Notes: generated from the letters alone by a model not told the origin. DNA of 64,000 nucleotides from Panacagrimonas sp041603235 (GCA_041603235.1 JBFIES010000007.1:124001-188000); one strand, 5' to 3'. Counted from the stretch's first letter, positions 18,259 through 26,788 are shown. Translations and numbers: made by a program.

Positions 18259-18830
18259 GCAGTGTCGTAAAAGGTTTCGTTTTTTCTGGCTTACTTGCAA
18301 GCCATGCCACTAAAGACATGGAAGCCTCAGGCTTATTGCGCAGCCGCGCAATAAGCGGTGATGAGCGTACAGAACAGGACCTCCTTTCTTCAGTCGAAGA
18401 AAATATTCGAGCGGGAGCCAAGGCGATGGAACGCTCATTTCGCACGCTCTTTGTGTTAGAAAATGTCGTGCGGTCGCTAATTGATGAGAGGCTTAGCGAC
18501 AAATACGGCATCGACTGGTTTGAATCCAAGGCAACTAGCCCGATGAAAAGCAAGTTGAAGGACAGAAAGTCGAAGGAAGAACAGCACCAATGGCACACGG
18601 GCAGAAACAAAGAGCCCCTGTTCTACTTGGATTTCGGCGACCTTGCTAAGTTGATCGTCAACAATTGGCCGGAGTTCGAGGACTTACTTCCCACACAAAG
18701 TTGGGTACAAAGCAGGCTCGACGAAGTAGAACGCAGCAGAAACGTAATTGCGCATACAAATATTCTCTCATCCGAAGAGGCGTCGAGACTGGACATGTAT
18801 TTGCGAGACTGGATCAAGCAAATTGGATGA
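18255..18830 (+). CDS. Swt1-type HEPN protein (putative RNase)
   Basis: 191 residues, mostly helical. The signature is R162-N-V-I-A-H167, the R-x4-H motif that forms the RNase active site in HEPN dimers, preceded by a long helix (VQSRLDEVERS). The upstream helices with ERSFRTLFVLENVVRSLIDERL fit the Swt1-like HEPN subfamily. HEPN proteins act as toxins or effectors in toxin-antitoxin, abortive-infection and CRISPR-linked systems. The start overlaps the stop of the DUF5343 gene by 4 bp. No nucleotidyltransferase (MNT) antitoxin gene is adjacent, so DUF5343 would have to be the partner or regulator; that is inference. Confidence 0.78.
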   Translation: MSSVVKGFVFSGLLASHATKDMEASGLLRSRAISGDERTEQDLLSSVEENIRAGAKAMERSFRTLFVLENVVRSLIDERLSDKYGIDWFESKATSPMKSKLKDRKSKEEQHQWHTGRNKEPLFYLDFGDLAKLIVNNWPEFEDLLPTQSWVQSRLDEVERSRNVIAHTNILSSEEASRLDMYLRDWIKQIG

Positions 18831-18837
18831 GCCAGCG

Positions 18838-18866
18838 TAAATTCAATAGGGTCAGACACCATTGAT
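18838..18866. repeat. Possible mobile-element footprint (gggtcagacacc)
   Basis: The sequence attcaatagggtcagacac plus cattgatt just after the HEPN stop contains gggtcagacacc, a string often found at the ends of REP/transposase-associated elements. No transposase or inverted repeat is present, so this is at most a remnant. Confidence 0.3.
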
Positions 18867-18981
18867 TAACCAGCCACGCCTCTCGCAACGCTGTCATGCC
18901 ATCAATCACCTCCGGTGAACCGCTCCAATAAAATGCCAAGCGAATTAACCTGCCAAATCAAGACTCATTAATAACTAACTG

Positions 18982-19248
18982 ATGAAACTACTCGTTCGCA
19001 ATCTTGCTCGCAGTACGACCGAAGAAGAGCTAAAAGCCTTATTTCGTGAATATGGCACCGTACAGTCTTGTAATTTGGTGTCGGACAAGACCACGGGTGA
19101 ATCGAAAGGTTTTGCTTTTGTGGAAATGCCGAAGCCGGGAGAAGCCAAGCTGGCGATGAAGAACGTCAACAATATGACGGTTGCCGATCACAAGATTCGA
19201 GTCAAAAAAGCCGAAGAAAAACCGTCGCCATACGGCGGCCGGAAATAA
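18982..19248 (+). CDS. Small RRM RNA-binding protein
   Basis: 88 residues, a single RNA recognition motif. RNP2 is LLVRNL (residues 3-8) and RNP1 is KGFAFVEM (around residues 42-49), both with the usual aromatic or hydrophobic positions. A short basic glycine-containing tail ends the protein. Such proteins in bacteria bind single-stranded RNA and are often cold-induced. The ribosome-binding site is weak. It lies in the AT-richer segment after the HEPN cassette. Confidence 0.9.
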   Translation: MKLLVRNLARSTTEEELKALFREYGTVQSCNLVSDKTTGESKGFAFVEMPKPGEAKLAMKNVNNMTVADHKIRVKKAEEKPSPYGGRK

Positions 19249-19334
19249 AGCTATAAAGCTAGGTCACTACCTTCTCGTCTTGTCGACCAATACATGCACT
19301 CACCAAGCCGAATGCCAGTGAAACGGACGAAGCT

Positions 19335-19589
19335 ATGAATAATAGTGAGCAATCGAAGAAAGACCCCTTGCATGGCCTGACGCTCGAAACCATTCTGACA
19401 AAATTAGAAGCGCATTTGGGCTGGGATGGAATGGCGCAGAGGGTCGACATCAAGTGCTTCAAGATCGACCCATCCCTGAAGTCATCGCTGAAATTTTTGC
19501 GTAAAACACCCTGGGCCAGAGACAAGGTTGAAGAGCTGTACATTTCAACCTTTGTAAAAGAATCCCCGTGGGGCAACGCCGAGTTTTAA
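19335..19589 (+). CDS. VF530-family (DUF2132) DNA-binding protein
   Basis: 84 residues. Family hallmark strings are present: DPLHGLTLETILTKLEAHLGW, then DIKCFKIDPSLKSSLKFLR and KTPWARDKVEELY. VF530 proteins are small helical proteins with double-stranded DNA affinity and no defined cellular role. It lies 86 bp after the RRM gene on the same strand and may share its transcript. Confidence 0.9.
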   Translation: MNNSEQSKKDPLHGLTLETILTKLEAHLGWDGMAQRVDIKCFKIDPSLKSSLKFLRKTPWARDKVEELYISTFVKESPWGNAEF

Positions 19590-19699
19590 GCAAAGGGACT
19601 TCAGGCTCGATTCAAATCGCCATCATTCACGACACCCCGAATCGACAGAGAGCTGAGCTGAAGGGCGATAATCTGGCCAGCGATGGAATCCGCAAGAAC

Positions 19700-19945
19700 C
19701 TATATTTCAAGCGCAGCGTCGATCTCTCTCAGCAGCCGTGCAAGGTTTGACTCGAATGAGTTGGCGACCAAACTGTGTTCACGCGGAGAGTTTTTCAAGA
19801 TCATGTCGCAATCCTGCTGGATAACACCTTTTGCATCATGGGAATCGCCAGCAACCGTTCTACATCGCTTTAAGAGCTTGCCGTAGTCTTCACCAAGCGA
19901 CTCTATGCTGGGCTCAGCCGGAGCAGCAGGACTTAGCCGCTTCAT
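19700..19945 (-). CDS. Doubtful small hypothetical protein
   Basis: 81-codon minus-strand frame with a plausible helical composition (ends LARLLREIDAALEI) in a gap that otherwise has no gene. No ribosome-binding site is evident before the ATG at 19945 and no family is recognised. It may be spurious or a degraded gene. Confidence 0.3.
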   Translation of the reverse strand: MKRLSPAAPAEPSIESLGEDYGKLLKRCRTVAGDSHDAKGVIQQDCDMILKNSPREHSLVANSFESNLARLLREIDAALEI

Positions 19946-20062
19946 CGCGTAACCGGGCGTACAGCTGCGGTATGGCAGGCTCTACTCATCACAGATTGAG
20001 TCGATTAGGCGATGCGAGATCGGCCCAATAAAGCCTCTGACAAGCATTCTGGAGAAGCATTT

Positions 20063-20524
20063 TTGACAGCCAAAAATATCTACGATGCGCTCAACGAGAG
20101 TCACGAGAAGCAGCGCAAGCTGTGCAAGGCACTGCTCAAGACCAAGGCGGGCACGCAGGAGCGGGTTGATACCTTTACGGCTTTGCGTATCGAACTGGCC
20201 GCACACGCTGCCGCCGAAGAGCGCTTCCTGTACGCGCCAATTCTGATGCACGATGCCGGTCTATGGTCTGCCCGGCACGCCCTGCACGAGCATCACGCCA
20301 TCGACGAACTTATTGAAGACCTGCAAACCCAGGAGCATGCCGGCCCTCGATGGATGGCCAATGCCAAGAAACTCACGCATCAGGTCCTTCACCATCTACG
20401 TGAAGAAGAGAAAAAATTCTTTCCCGTCTCGGGCAAGCTGTTGAGTGAGACCCAGAAGGTTCAGGCAGGCGCCAAGTACCGCAAGGACTATCAGCGCATG
20501 CGCGAGGAATTGCAGAACGGCTAA
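20063..20524 (+). CDS. Hemerythrin-like (HHE) domain protein
   Basis: About 153 residues from a TTG at 20063 that has GGAG 8 bases upstream; an ATG at 20012 would add 17 residues with no ribosome-binding site. The four-helix diiron site is marked by H in LNESHEKQ, H and E in HAAAEERFLY, H in HEHHAIDEL and H and E in VLHHLREEEKKFFP. Such proteins sense or store oxygen or NO, or protect iron-sulfur centres. It converges with the first oxygenase-fusion gene across a shared hairpin. Confidence 0.85.
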   Translation: MTAKNIYDALNESHEKQRKLCKALLKTKAGTQERVDTFTALRIELAAHAAAEERFLYAPILMHDAGLWSARHALHEHHAIDELIEDLQTQEHAGPRWMANAKKLTHQVLHHLREEEKKFFPVSGKLLSETQKVQAGAKYRKDYQRMREELQNG

Positions 20525-20571
20525 CGCGGTCTGTCATGGCAGCCCGCTGCCCAGGTCCTTGCGCAAAAGCC

Positions 20572-20596
20572 CCCCTCAGCCACCTCGGCTGAGGGG
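20572..20596. terminator. Bidirectional terminator between convergent genes
   Basis: Perfect 10-bp stem cccctcagcc / ggctgagggg with loop acctc. On the minus strand it is followed by ggcttttgcg, giving a short T-tract for the fusion oxygenase gene ending at 20629. Confidence 0.65.
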
Positions 20597-20628
20597 AGCG
20601 GTTTGCGGAGCGACTTCGATACCTGTTG

Positions 20629-22503
20629 CTACATATCAATGCTGATGCGCTCGCCGCTGGCACGCGACACGCAAACGCACATACTGCAGTTGGCCTTCTT
20701 TTCTGATTCAGACAGGTAGGCATCCCGGTGATCCACCTCGCCTTCCAGCACAGAGGTAATGCAGGTGCCACAGGTGCCCTGCATGCAGGCGTACTTGGGG
20801 TCCATACCGGCATGATGCAGCGCATCAAGGATGGACTGGTCAGGCCCCACGCTCAGGTCTTTCCCGGATCTGCTCAGGTGCAAGGTAAATGCACGATTCG
20901 CAGCGTTATCAACAATTGGAGCGCTGAAGGATTCGATTCGAATGTTTTCCTCCGGCCAACCGCGCGCTATCGCCGCTTCGCGCACCCAGTTCATGAAGCC
21001 GGCAGGACCGCAGATGTAGATCAAGGTGTCCTTGTCTGGCCTGGCCAACACCTCCTCGGGTGTGAATCCGCTCTTGCCATCTTCCTGATTGAGATGAATC
21101 TGCACGTGCTTGGCAAGTCGGCTGACAGCCAGTTCTTCCTTGAATGCCACCGCCGCTTCATTTCGCGCGCACACATGAAACTGGAAAGGGCGATCCACTC
21201 GTAGCAGCCGGTGTGCCATGGCCAGCATCGGCGTGATGCCAATGCCGCCTGAGATCAGGATGGAACGTTTGGCGTTGTCATAGAGCATGAAATTGTTGCG
21301 CGGGTGACCCATCTTGAGCACCTGGCCTTCGGTGAGTTCGTGCATGGCTTTGGAGCCACCGCGCCCCTGATCGTCACGCTTGACCGCAATGCGATAGCGG
21401 TTGCGAACTTCATCGTGCGCCACCATCGAGTACTGCCGAATCAGACCATCGTTGATGAATACGCTGATGTGCGAACCGGCCGGTCCTTCAGGAAGCAGCA
21501 CGCCGTCGCTGGTCGGTTCAAACTCGAACGCGCGAATGTCTTCACCGGCGTCCGTGATGCGGGCCACTCGCACTTCTATAGGCAGCAGCGGGTCCAGATC
21601 AGGCACGTCCATCTTGTGGGGGTTGTCGTACAACCAGCCGCGACGCGGGATGTCCTGCTTCTTCACGATGCCGTTGCCAAGCTCCATCACGCGTGGGTAC
21701 TTGTACCAGGGAATATGCGGCATCAGGTGGTGAATGTGGTGATTCTCCTGGCCAAACATCAGGCTGCGCAGTGGTGAGGTTTCATGAATCTGCACGGTGG
21801 ATTTCCATGGGTCGCTCTCCCAGGTGGTGCCGTGCGGGTGCTGAACGTAAGCGAAGGTGTAGACCACCAGACCCAGGCCGAGACGGTTCGGAATCACGTA
21901 GAGAATCAGGAATTCCAGCCAGTACGGCGAGGCCAGAAATGCCACGTGCAGGATGGCCGTGGAGGCAATCATCAGATACACATACCGACGGATTCGCGGC
22001 GACCAGTTGTCCTTGCCGTTCTTGAAGAAAAAGGCGAGGTAATGGATGTCGGTGAACATCAGGTAAGAGATACCAGCCCATTTCGGCACTTCCACCAGGC
22101 CCAAGTCGGGGTCTTTGCCGTCTTCACCAATGTATCGGTGATGATCCATGTGAATCGCGCGCCATGCCGGCATGTTTACCGCGGGCAAGAGAATCTGGCC
22201 TGCGAGCGTCCCCAGCACATCGTTGAAGAGGTTATGGGAAGAAACGGCGCGGTGCGCTGCGTCATGCATGGTGGTAAACGCCAGATACACGGCCACGATA
22301 TTGAAGCCGACTGCCAGCCACCAGGGAATGATGCCAATCAGATACCAGTAGCTGGACACCGCAAAAGTACCGACCGCAGCAAATGCGACCAAGGTTTGAA
22401 CAAGATCAAGCTTGGCCAGCGTATTCACTTCCTTGTAGTTCGGGTCGTGAATGATCTGGCTCAGGACTTCCCGAACCGATGTGTTTGTGGTGAGTGTCGC
22501 CAT
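20629..22503 (-). CDS. Self-sufficient membrane diiron oxygenase: desaturase-type domain fused to FAD/NAD/2Fe-2S reductase (copy 1)
   Basis: 624 residues, three domains. Residues about 35-280 form a membrane fatty-acid-desaturase-type domain with histidine boxes HDAAH (80-84), HMDHH (118-122), HPH (222-224) and HHIHH (255-259), which bind two irons. Residues about 305-530 are a ferredoxin-reductase domain with RQYS (FAD, 356-359), GGIGITP (NAD, 419-425) and CGP (498-500). Residues 535-624 are a plant-type 2Fe-2S domain with C573, C578, C581 and C611, the C-terminal placement seen in phthalate dioxygenase reductase. One chain could therefore take electrons from NAD(P)H to a hydroxylating or desaturating site. 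GGAGGAG precedes the ATG. A close paralogue lies at 30803-32674. The substrate is unknown. Confidence 0.9.
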   Translation of the reverse strand: MATLTTNTSVREVLSQIIHDPNYKEVNTLAKLDLVQTLVAFAAVGTFAVSSYWYLIGIIPWWLAVGFNIVAVYLAFTTMHDAAHRAVSSHNLFNDVLGTLAGQILLPAVNMPAWRAIHMDHHRYIGEDGKDPDLGLVEVPKWAGISYLMFTDIHYLAFFFKNGKDNWSPRIRRYVYLMIASTAILHVAFLASPYWLEFLILYVIPNRLGLGLVVYTFAYVQHPHGTTWESDPWKSTVQIHETSPLRSLMFGQENHHIHHLMPHIPWYKYPRVMELGNGIVKKQDIPRRGWLYDNPHKMDVPDLDPLLPIEVRVARITDAGEDIRAFEFEPTSDGVLLPEGPAGSHISVFINDGLIRQYSMVAHDEVRNRYRIAVKRDDQGRGGSKAMHELTEGQVLKMGHPRNNFMLYDNAKRSILISGGIGITPMLAMAHRLLRVDRPFQFHVCARNEAAVAFKEELAVSRLAKHVQIHLNQEDGKSGFTPEEVLARPDKDTLIYICGPAGFMNWVREAAIARGWPEENIRIESFSAPIVDNAANRAFTLHLSRSGKDLSVGPDQSILDALHHAGMDPKYACMQGTCGTCITSVLEGEVDHRDAYLSESEKKANCSMCVCVSRASGERISIDM

Positions 22504-22965
22504 TAGAACTCCTCCAAATGTGCGTGCCTTGTCCGACGCTGACCTTGCATACCAGCGCTCCCTTCAAGTCCGGTCCCGGCAGAACGCAACCCACGACCTC
22601 AGACTGGTCTTTGGCGCGGAGCAAATGCCATATCGCTGAATTTGCTCATTTCCGAGCGGACTCTTCTTTTTTTGCCAGCCCACCGCCTCATTCCAGGCAG
22701 AAAAACCCATGGGCCAGCCATGTGCATGTTGTGCGCTGGTGAAATTTGCCGAACCGAACTTTGGACCGGCGGACATCTCGACCCAAATAAATCAACACAC
22801 AATCAATGAGATACCACCCCACCGCATATGGGATCACAGCTCAAGAAAATTGCACGCCAAAGCCGATTGCGTAATGCCCTCCCTCCGCACTCCTTTCAGA
22901 TGGGGTTTTAGTCCCAGCGAGTCGACACCATCGAATGATTGAATTTCTTAAGAAGGGACAAGCTG
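22504..22965. other. Intergenic region between divergent genes of the oxidative region
   Basis: 462 bp between the first oxygenase fusion and a membrane-protein gene on the other strand. No coding frame is convincing. It must contain both promoters; no clear operator is seen. Confidence 0.45.
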
Positions 22966-23667
22966 ATGAGGAATGCGGCAGACATTTTTGGTGCCATCAG
23001 TGGTTTGATATTCGCGGGCGGCCTGTTGCTGGGTTGGGGCCTGATATCGGCCACCATACTGCCGCCGCTCTCTCCCAATTCTTCGCCGGAAGCGGTCACC
23101 CAGTTCTATCAGGATGGATCAAGCCGCATTCAGTTCGGCATGATGATCACCATGGCCACGCTCGCGTTTCTGGTTCCTTTCGGCAGCGCACTGGCAACGC
23201 AGATGCGCCGCATGGCAGATGGCCACGCGACGCTCGCGAACGCGCAGTTTGGTTGCACGGTACTGACGGCTGGCGTGGTGACAATGGGAATGACCTTGTG
23301 GTCCATTACCTCGTTTCGCCCGGATAGAGGCGTAGAACTGACTTATCTACTCAACGACATGGCGTGGATCGCCTTCACCCTGCCGGTGTCCGGCATCATG
23401 CTCATGATGTTCGTGACCGGCCTGGCCATCATCACTGACAAGTCTCCGGAGCCCATCTTTCCGCGATGGTCTGCCTACTTCTGTTTCTGGGGCGCCACAC
23501 TCACCGCTCCAGGTTTTGGGGTGGTGCTGTTCAAGAGCGGCCCATTTGCATGGAACGGACTCTTCGCGTTCTGGATCGCCCTTGCTATCGCCTTTGCATG
23601 GATCATCGTCATTGCGACACTGATCATCCGCGCCGTCAGAATCCAGACGGCGCGCCAGTCGCCCTGA
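22966..23667 (+). CDS. Polytopic membrane protein of unknown family
   Basis: 233 residues with about six hydrophobic segments: near 7-30, 60-80, 100-120, 140-165, 180-200 and 205-230. The ATG at 22966 follows agaagggac at good spacing, so the longer frame from 22939 is not used. No conserved motif is recognised. It is divergent from the first oxygenase fusion and converges with a zinc alcohol dehydrogenase, so a role in substrate handling is possible but unproven. Confidence 0.7.
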   Translation: MRNAADIFGAISGLIFAGGLLLGWGLISATILPPLSPNSSPEAVTQFYQDGSSRIQFGMMITMATLAFLVPFGSALATQMRRMADGHATLANAQFGCTVLTAGVVTMGMTLWSITSFRPDRGVELTYLLNDMAWIAFTLPVSGIMLMMFVTGLAIITDKSPEPIFPRWSAYFCFWGATLTAPGFGVVLFKSGPFAWNGLFAFWIALAIAFAWIIVIATLIIRAVRIQTARQSP

Positions 23668-23675
23668 TCTGACCT

Positions 23676-23713
23676 GATCGTCCGGGAGCAACTGCATCAC
23701 TCACCGGACGATC
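23676..23713. terminator. Hairpin between convergent genes
   Basis: 10-bp stem gatcgtccgg / ccggacgatc with an 18-base loop that can pair further (gag/ctc). It sits between the ends of the membrane-protein gene and the zinc alcohol dehydrogenase. There is no T-tract. Confidence 0.45.
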
Positions 23714-23768
23714 CGCTAGACAGAGAAAGATCACGCCCGGTGAGCGCGGTTCGAGTATTTGAGGCGCT

Positions 23769-24782
23769 TTAGGGCGTAAACACCACCCGCCCTCGGATCT
23801 TTCCAGCACGCAGGTCGGCCAGGGCCTGTGGCGCTGCTTCCAACGGCAATGACTGCACCTCGCAATGCAGCTCACCGCGCGCGGCCATGTCAAAGGTATC
23901 TGCCAGGTCCTTGCGGGTAGCCACGGCCTGCGCGTGATAGGTCACGCCTTTGAACACGGCCAGCACGGCAGAAATACGGATGGCATCGCTGGGCACGGCG
24001 CACAACAGAACATCACCGCCGTAAGCCACGGCCAATGTAGCCAGCTCATTGGCCTCGGCCGCTACACTGGTCACGACGACCACCGGACAAGGATTCGCCA
24101 ACAGGGTTTTCACCGTCTCGGGGTCATCAGCACGCAACATTTGCGCGGCGCCGTGCTCCTTGGCCAGCGCCAATTTCGAATCATCAATATCCACCGCTAC
24201 GACTTCAGCGCCGCGAGCGCGGGCAGCCTGTACCGCAAGGTGCCCCAGGCCGCCAACGCCAAGAACTGCGACACGCATGCCCGGCTCGATGCTGACCTGA
24301 TTAAGCGCGCCGACCACAGTCATGCCAGCGCAGCACAGCGGCGCGGCTTGCTCTGAGCTCAGGGCATCCGGAACTGGCACTACGTAGGCCGCGTCGGCCA
24401 ACACGAACTCGGCATGGCATCCGTCATGTGACATGCCCACTGCCGTCGCCGATGCGCACACATTCTCGCGGCCCGCTTCGCAATGACCACACGTACCGCA
24501 GGTCGAACGCAGAAAAGGAACACCGACGCGCTGGCCAATGGCAGGAGACGTAACGCCTTCACCCAAGGCTTCGACAATGCCAACGCCCTCGTGACCGAGC
24601 ACGACCGGACGGCGAACCAGTGCATCAACCTCTCGCCAGTCGCCGTCGGCGAGATGTACGTCGGTGTAGCACAGACCAGAGGCTTGAATCCGCACTCGAA
24701 TCTCGCCTGGGCCCGGCTGCGGAATTTCGACATCAACAATTTCCACGGCGCCACGAGGTTCTGCGAGTCTAAGTGCTTTCAT
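23769..24782 (-). CDS. Zinc-dependent alcohol dehydrogenase (MDR superfamily)
   Basis: 337 residues. Oxidises an alcohol with NAD(P)+. The catalytic zinc site is shown by C in SGLCYTDVH and by GHE in VVLGHEGVG; the structural zinc loop is CGTCGHCEAGRENVC with four cysteines. The coenzyme fold has GVGGLGHLAVQ, followed by VVAVDIDDSK, whose Asp favours NAD. The ATG at 24782 has AAGGAG upstream. It lies in the region holding the two oxygenase fusions and the quinoprotein dehydrogenase, so it may oxidise their product, although the sequence is a generic member. Confidence 0.92.
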   Translation of the reverse strand: MKALRLAEPRGAVEIVDVEIPQPGPGEIRVRIQASGLCYTDVHLADGDWREVDALVRRPVVLGHEGVGIVEALGEGVTSPAIGQRVGVPFLRSTCGTCGHCEAGRENVCASATAVGMSHDGCHAEFVLADAAYVVPVPDALSSEQAAPLCCAGMTVVGALNQVSIEPGMRVAVLGVGGLGHLAVQAARARGAEVVAVDIDDSKLALAKEHGAAQMLRADDPETVKTLLANPCPVVVVTSVAAEANELATLAVAYGGDVLLCAVPSDAIRISAVLAVFKGVTYHAQAVATRKDLADTFDMAARGELHCEVQSLPLEAAPQALADLRAGKIRGRVVFTP

Positions 24783-25135
24783 TGTTTCTCCTTGATGGCC
24801 GCCCATTACGGAAGCGTAACGCTGCAGCTTGGTCGCGTCATGGCGAGTTCACCTGACAACGTGATTTATAGATATTCAGCTTTCTTCGTGACTCAAGCAT
24901 GCGAACGATGCCCGATCTAATCCCCTATCGAATGATGGGTGGCATCGGCTACATTGAATCGCAACGGATGAGTAAGCTCCAGAGGGCTTTGCGCAGCTGC
25001 GCATCCAGCCGGCAACGTTGCAAACAACTGTTGTTCGCCCTGCTGTTTTCTCGGTCAGGATGTCACTCTGGAACAGGCAGCGACGCGCTTCCTGAGCCGA
25101 ATAGTCAACGATCCATAGGCACCGCGCTTATATGC
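24783..25135. other. Intergenic region
   Basis: 353 bp between the zinc alcohol dehydrogenase start and the end of the TraX-like gene, both on the minus strand. The only long frames do not look like proteins. It should contain the promoter of the dehydrogenase. Confidence 0.4.
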
Positions 25136-25849
25136 CTACAAGGACAGCAGAACCGCTCCGCTCAGGCCCAGCATGGCCAGATGCCCGGGGTAATAGGCGT
25201 AGAAGAACAGACGGCCACCGGAGAAGCGGAAGTTTCGCTCAAATGCTTCTATTGGCGGCAGCAGGCTGAGAAAGCAAAGGGCGAGCGCGGCAACAACCCA
25301 CGGCCCGTATTGGTTACCGACGACAATGGTCGGATCGTAGCTACTCATATTGAGCAGGTAAGACAGAGCCACCATGGACGCGGCGCCCAGAAGGGTCCAC
25401 GGATGCGTCAGACCCACATGTCGAATGTTGTGCACAGTCATGGCGATGACCAGCATCAGGGCCACACCCTCCATGTTGTATTCGCAAAACCACCCGAGCC
25501 CGATCAATACGGGTAATGCGGGCCACCATCTGGGGCCGGCCATCCATGCACGCACGCTCATCACGCCCAGCGCCAGGGTGAACAGCACATTCATTGGGTC
25601 CCAGAAACTGCCGTGATCCAGTGCCCACCAATAGATGAACTGCGACAAGACGCCAAATACCAGCAACAACTTCACGTACTCGCCGGGGTTTCTCGTGTAG
25701 AGCGAGTTACGCGCGATCATGAAGGCAAAGATCGGAAATGCGAACCGACCTATGACGGTCAGAAAATGAAACTCTCCAGCAAGCTTGTCGACCAGAATGC
25801 GATCTGTGTGATCGATCGTCATGATCAGTAGCGCGATCAGTTTCAACAT
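25136..25849 (-). CDS. TraX-family membrane protein
   Basis: 237 residues with about eight membrane segments. The start LKLIALLIMTIDHTDRIL and the following IGRFAFPIFAFMIARN are typical of TraX-like proteins. TraX of the F plasmid N-acetylates pilin; chromosomal relatives are presumed O- or N-acyltransferases of the envelope. A histidine in the first segment (IDHTD) matches the conserved one. ATG 25849 gives the family start; a longer frame to 25993 would add an unlikely hydrophilic leader. No conjugation genes are near, so this is not evidence of a plasmid. Confidence 0.85.
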   Translation of the reverse strand: MLKLIALLIMTIDHTDRILVDKLAGEFHFLTVIGRFAFPIFAFMIARNSLYTRNPGEYVKLLLVFGVLSQFIYWWALDHGSFWDPMNVLFTLALGVMSVRAWMAGPRWWPALPVLIGLGWFCEYNMEGVALMLVIAMTVHNIRHVGLTHPWTLLGAASMVALSYLLNMSSYDPTIVVGNQYGPWVVAALALCFLSLLPPIEAFERNFRFSGGRLFFYAYYPGHLAMLGLSGAVLLSL

Positions 25850-26168
25850 GTCGGTATCGTTCTTGTTCTTGCGGCTAGCGGCATCTGGTGCAGCGAGCAA
25901 AGGAACAACTGAGCTTAAACAACGATGCTGACGGTGATCTCCTTGTGCGGCGAAGTTAGTTTCAGACCCCTCTTCTACTGGTCTCTTGCCCACACAAGGT
26001 CGTGCCAGTACAGCAGCAGTTCATTCAAGTCTCAATTGCGGATTAGCGTGGACCCATGCTAATCGCGCCATACCGACTGGCGGGTGAACATCTTGGGGCC
26101 TCTCACGGGGCAGCCCTTTCAAGACATGTAATTGCCCCGGACAGATTGACGGAAACTGACCGGCTCGA
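25850..26168. other. Intergenic region
   Basis: 319 bp between the TraX-like and cupin genes, both on the minus strand. No gene is seen. ggggca near 26106 and tgcccc near 26132 could pair as a hairpin with a loop of about 20 bases downstream of the cupin gene. Confidence 0.35.
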
Positions 26169-26597
26169 TCAGGCGGCCTTCTTCAAGTCGATGAGATCCT
26201 GGAAGCTGAGGCGACCAATCTCATTCTGCTCATCATCGAGCAACTGATAGAGGTCTCCCTTGCCACGAATATTGAAAACGATGATGACGTCCTGTTCCTT
26301 GCCACCGCCCTCGCTGTGCGGCTCTGTATCCGGGCCGCTGCATGTCATGGTTCCAGTGGCACGCGATTCCTTCAGGCTACCGTCCGCGAAGTACAGGCGA
26401 TGTTCACCCTGCACAACGAAGGTGTTGTTATGTGCCAGATGACGATGCAGGACGATTTTTTCATTGGCAGCAAACTTGAACAACACATCCGATACGCCGT
26501 GTTCTTCGTCAATCGCGAGTATCGAATAATGCAGGTGCTGGAAATCACCAATGGTTTTCCAGTCGATCTGGCTGTCGTCAAATTTGCACATGGTCAT
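26169..26597 (-). CDS. Cupin-domain protein
   Basis: 142 residues, one cupin barrel. The metal-binding motif 1 region reads EKIVLHRHLAHNNTFVVQGEHRLYF (two or three His, with the usual Glu position occupied differently), and motif 2 is weak (EPHSEGGGKEQDVIIVF with one His). It resembles the cupin half of ChrR anti-sigma factors and small stand-alone dioxygenase-like cupins. AGGAG precedes the ATG at good spacing. It lies just downstream of the quinoprotein dehydrogenase on the same strand. A sensory or small-molecule-binding role is likely; the ligand is unknown. Confidence 0.8.
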   Translation of the reverse strand: MTMCKFDDSQIDWKTIGDFQHLHYSILAIDEEHGVSDVLFKFAANEKIVLHRHLAHNNTFVVQGEHRLYFADGSLKESRATGTMTCSGPDTEPHSEGGGKEQDVIIVFNIRGKGDLYQLLDDEQNEIGRLSFQDLIDLKKAA

Positions 26598-26728
26598 CTC
26601 AATTCTCCTCTTGTCACGCTATTTGTAGGTGCTTTCTAACAGCACTCAGAGGCACTGCCGCGCTGTACATGAGACCTATTCTGGTACCAGACAACAAGCC
26701 GGATCAATCAGGGCTAACACTGCCACCT

Positions 26729-26757
26729 GGTTGCCCTCTCATCTAGAGAGGACAACC
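26729..26757. terminator. Hairpin between quinoprotein dehydrogenase and cupin genes
   Basis: ggttg-c-cctctc / gagagg-a-caacc with loop atcta: 11 pairs and one mismatch. It follows the dehydrogenase stop in the direction of transcription, without a T-tract. Confidence 0.4.
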
Positions 26758-26788
26758 AATATCTGCCAGCCAAGTGATGCCTGGCGAA

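Noticed and set aside
24899..25516. 205-codon plus-strand frame
   Set aside because: Low-quality composition, overlaps the TraX-like gene in antisense, no family match.
25136..25849. TraX as evidence for a conjugative plasmid
   Set aside because: No tra, mob or replication genes nearby; chromosomal TraX-like acyltransferases are common.
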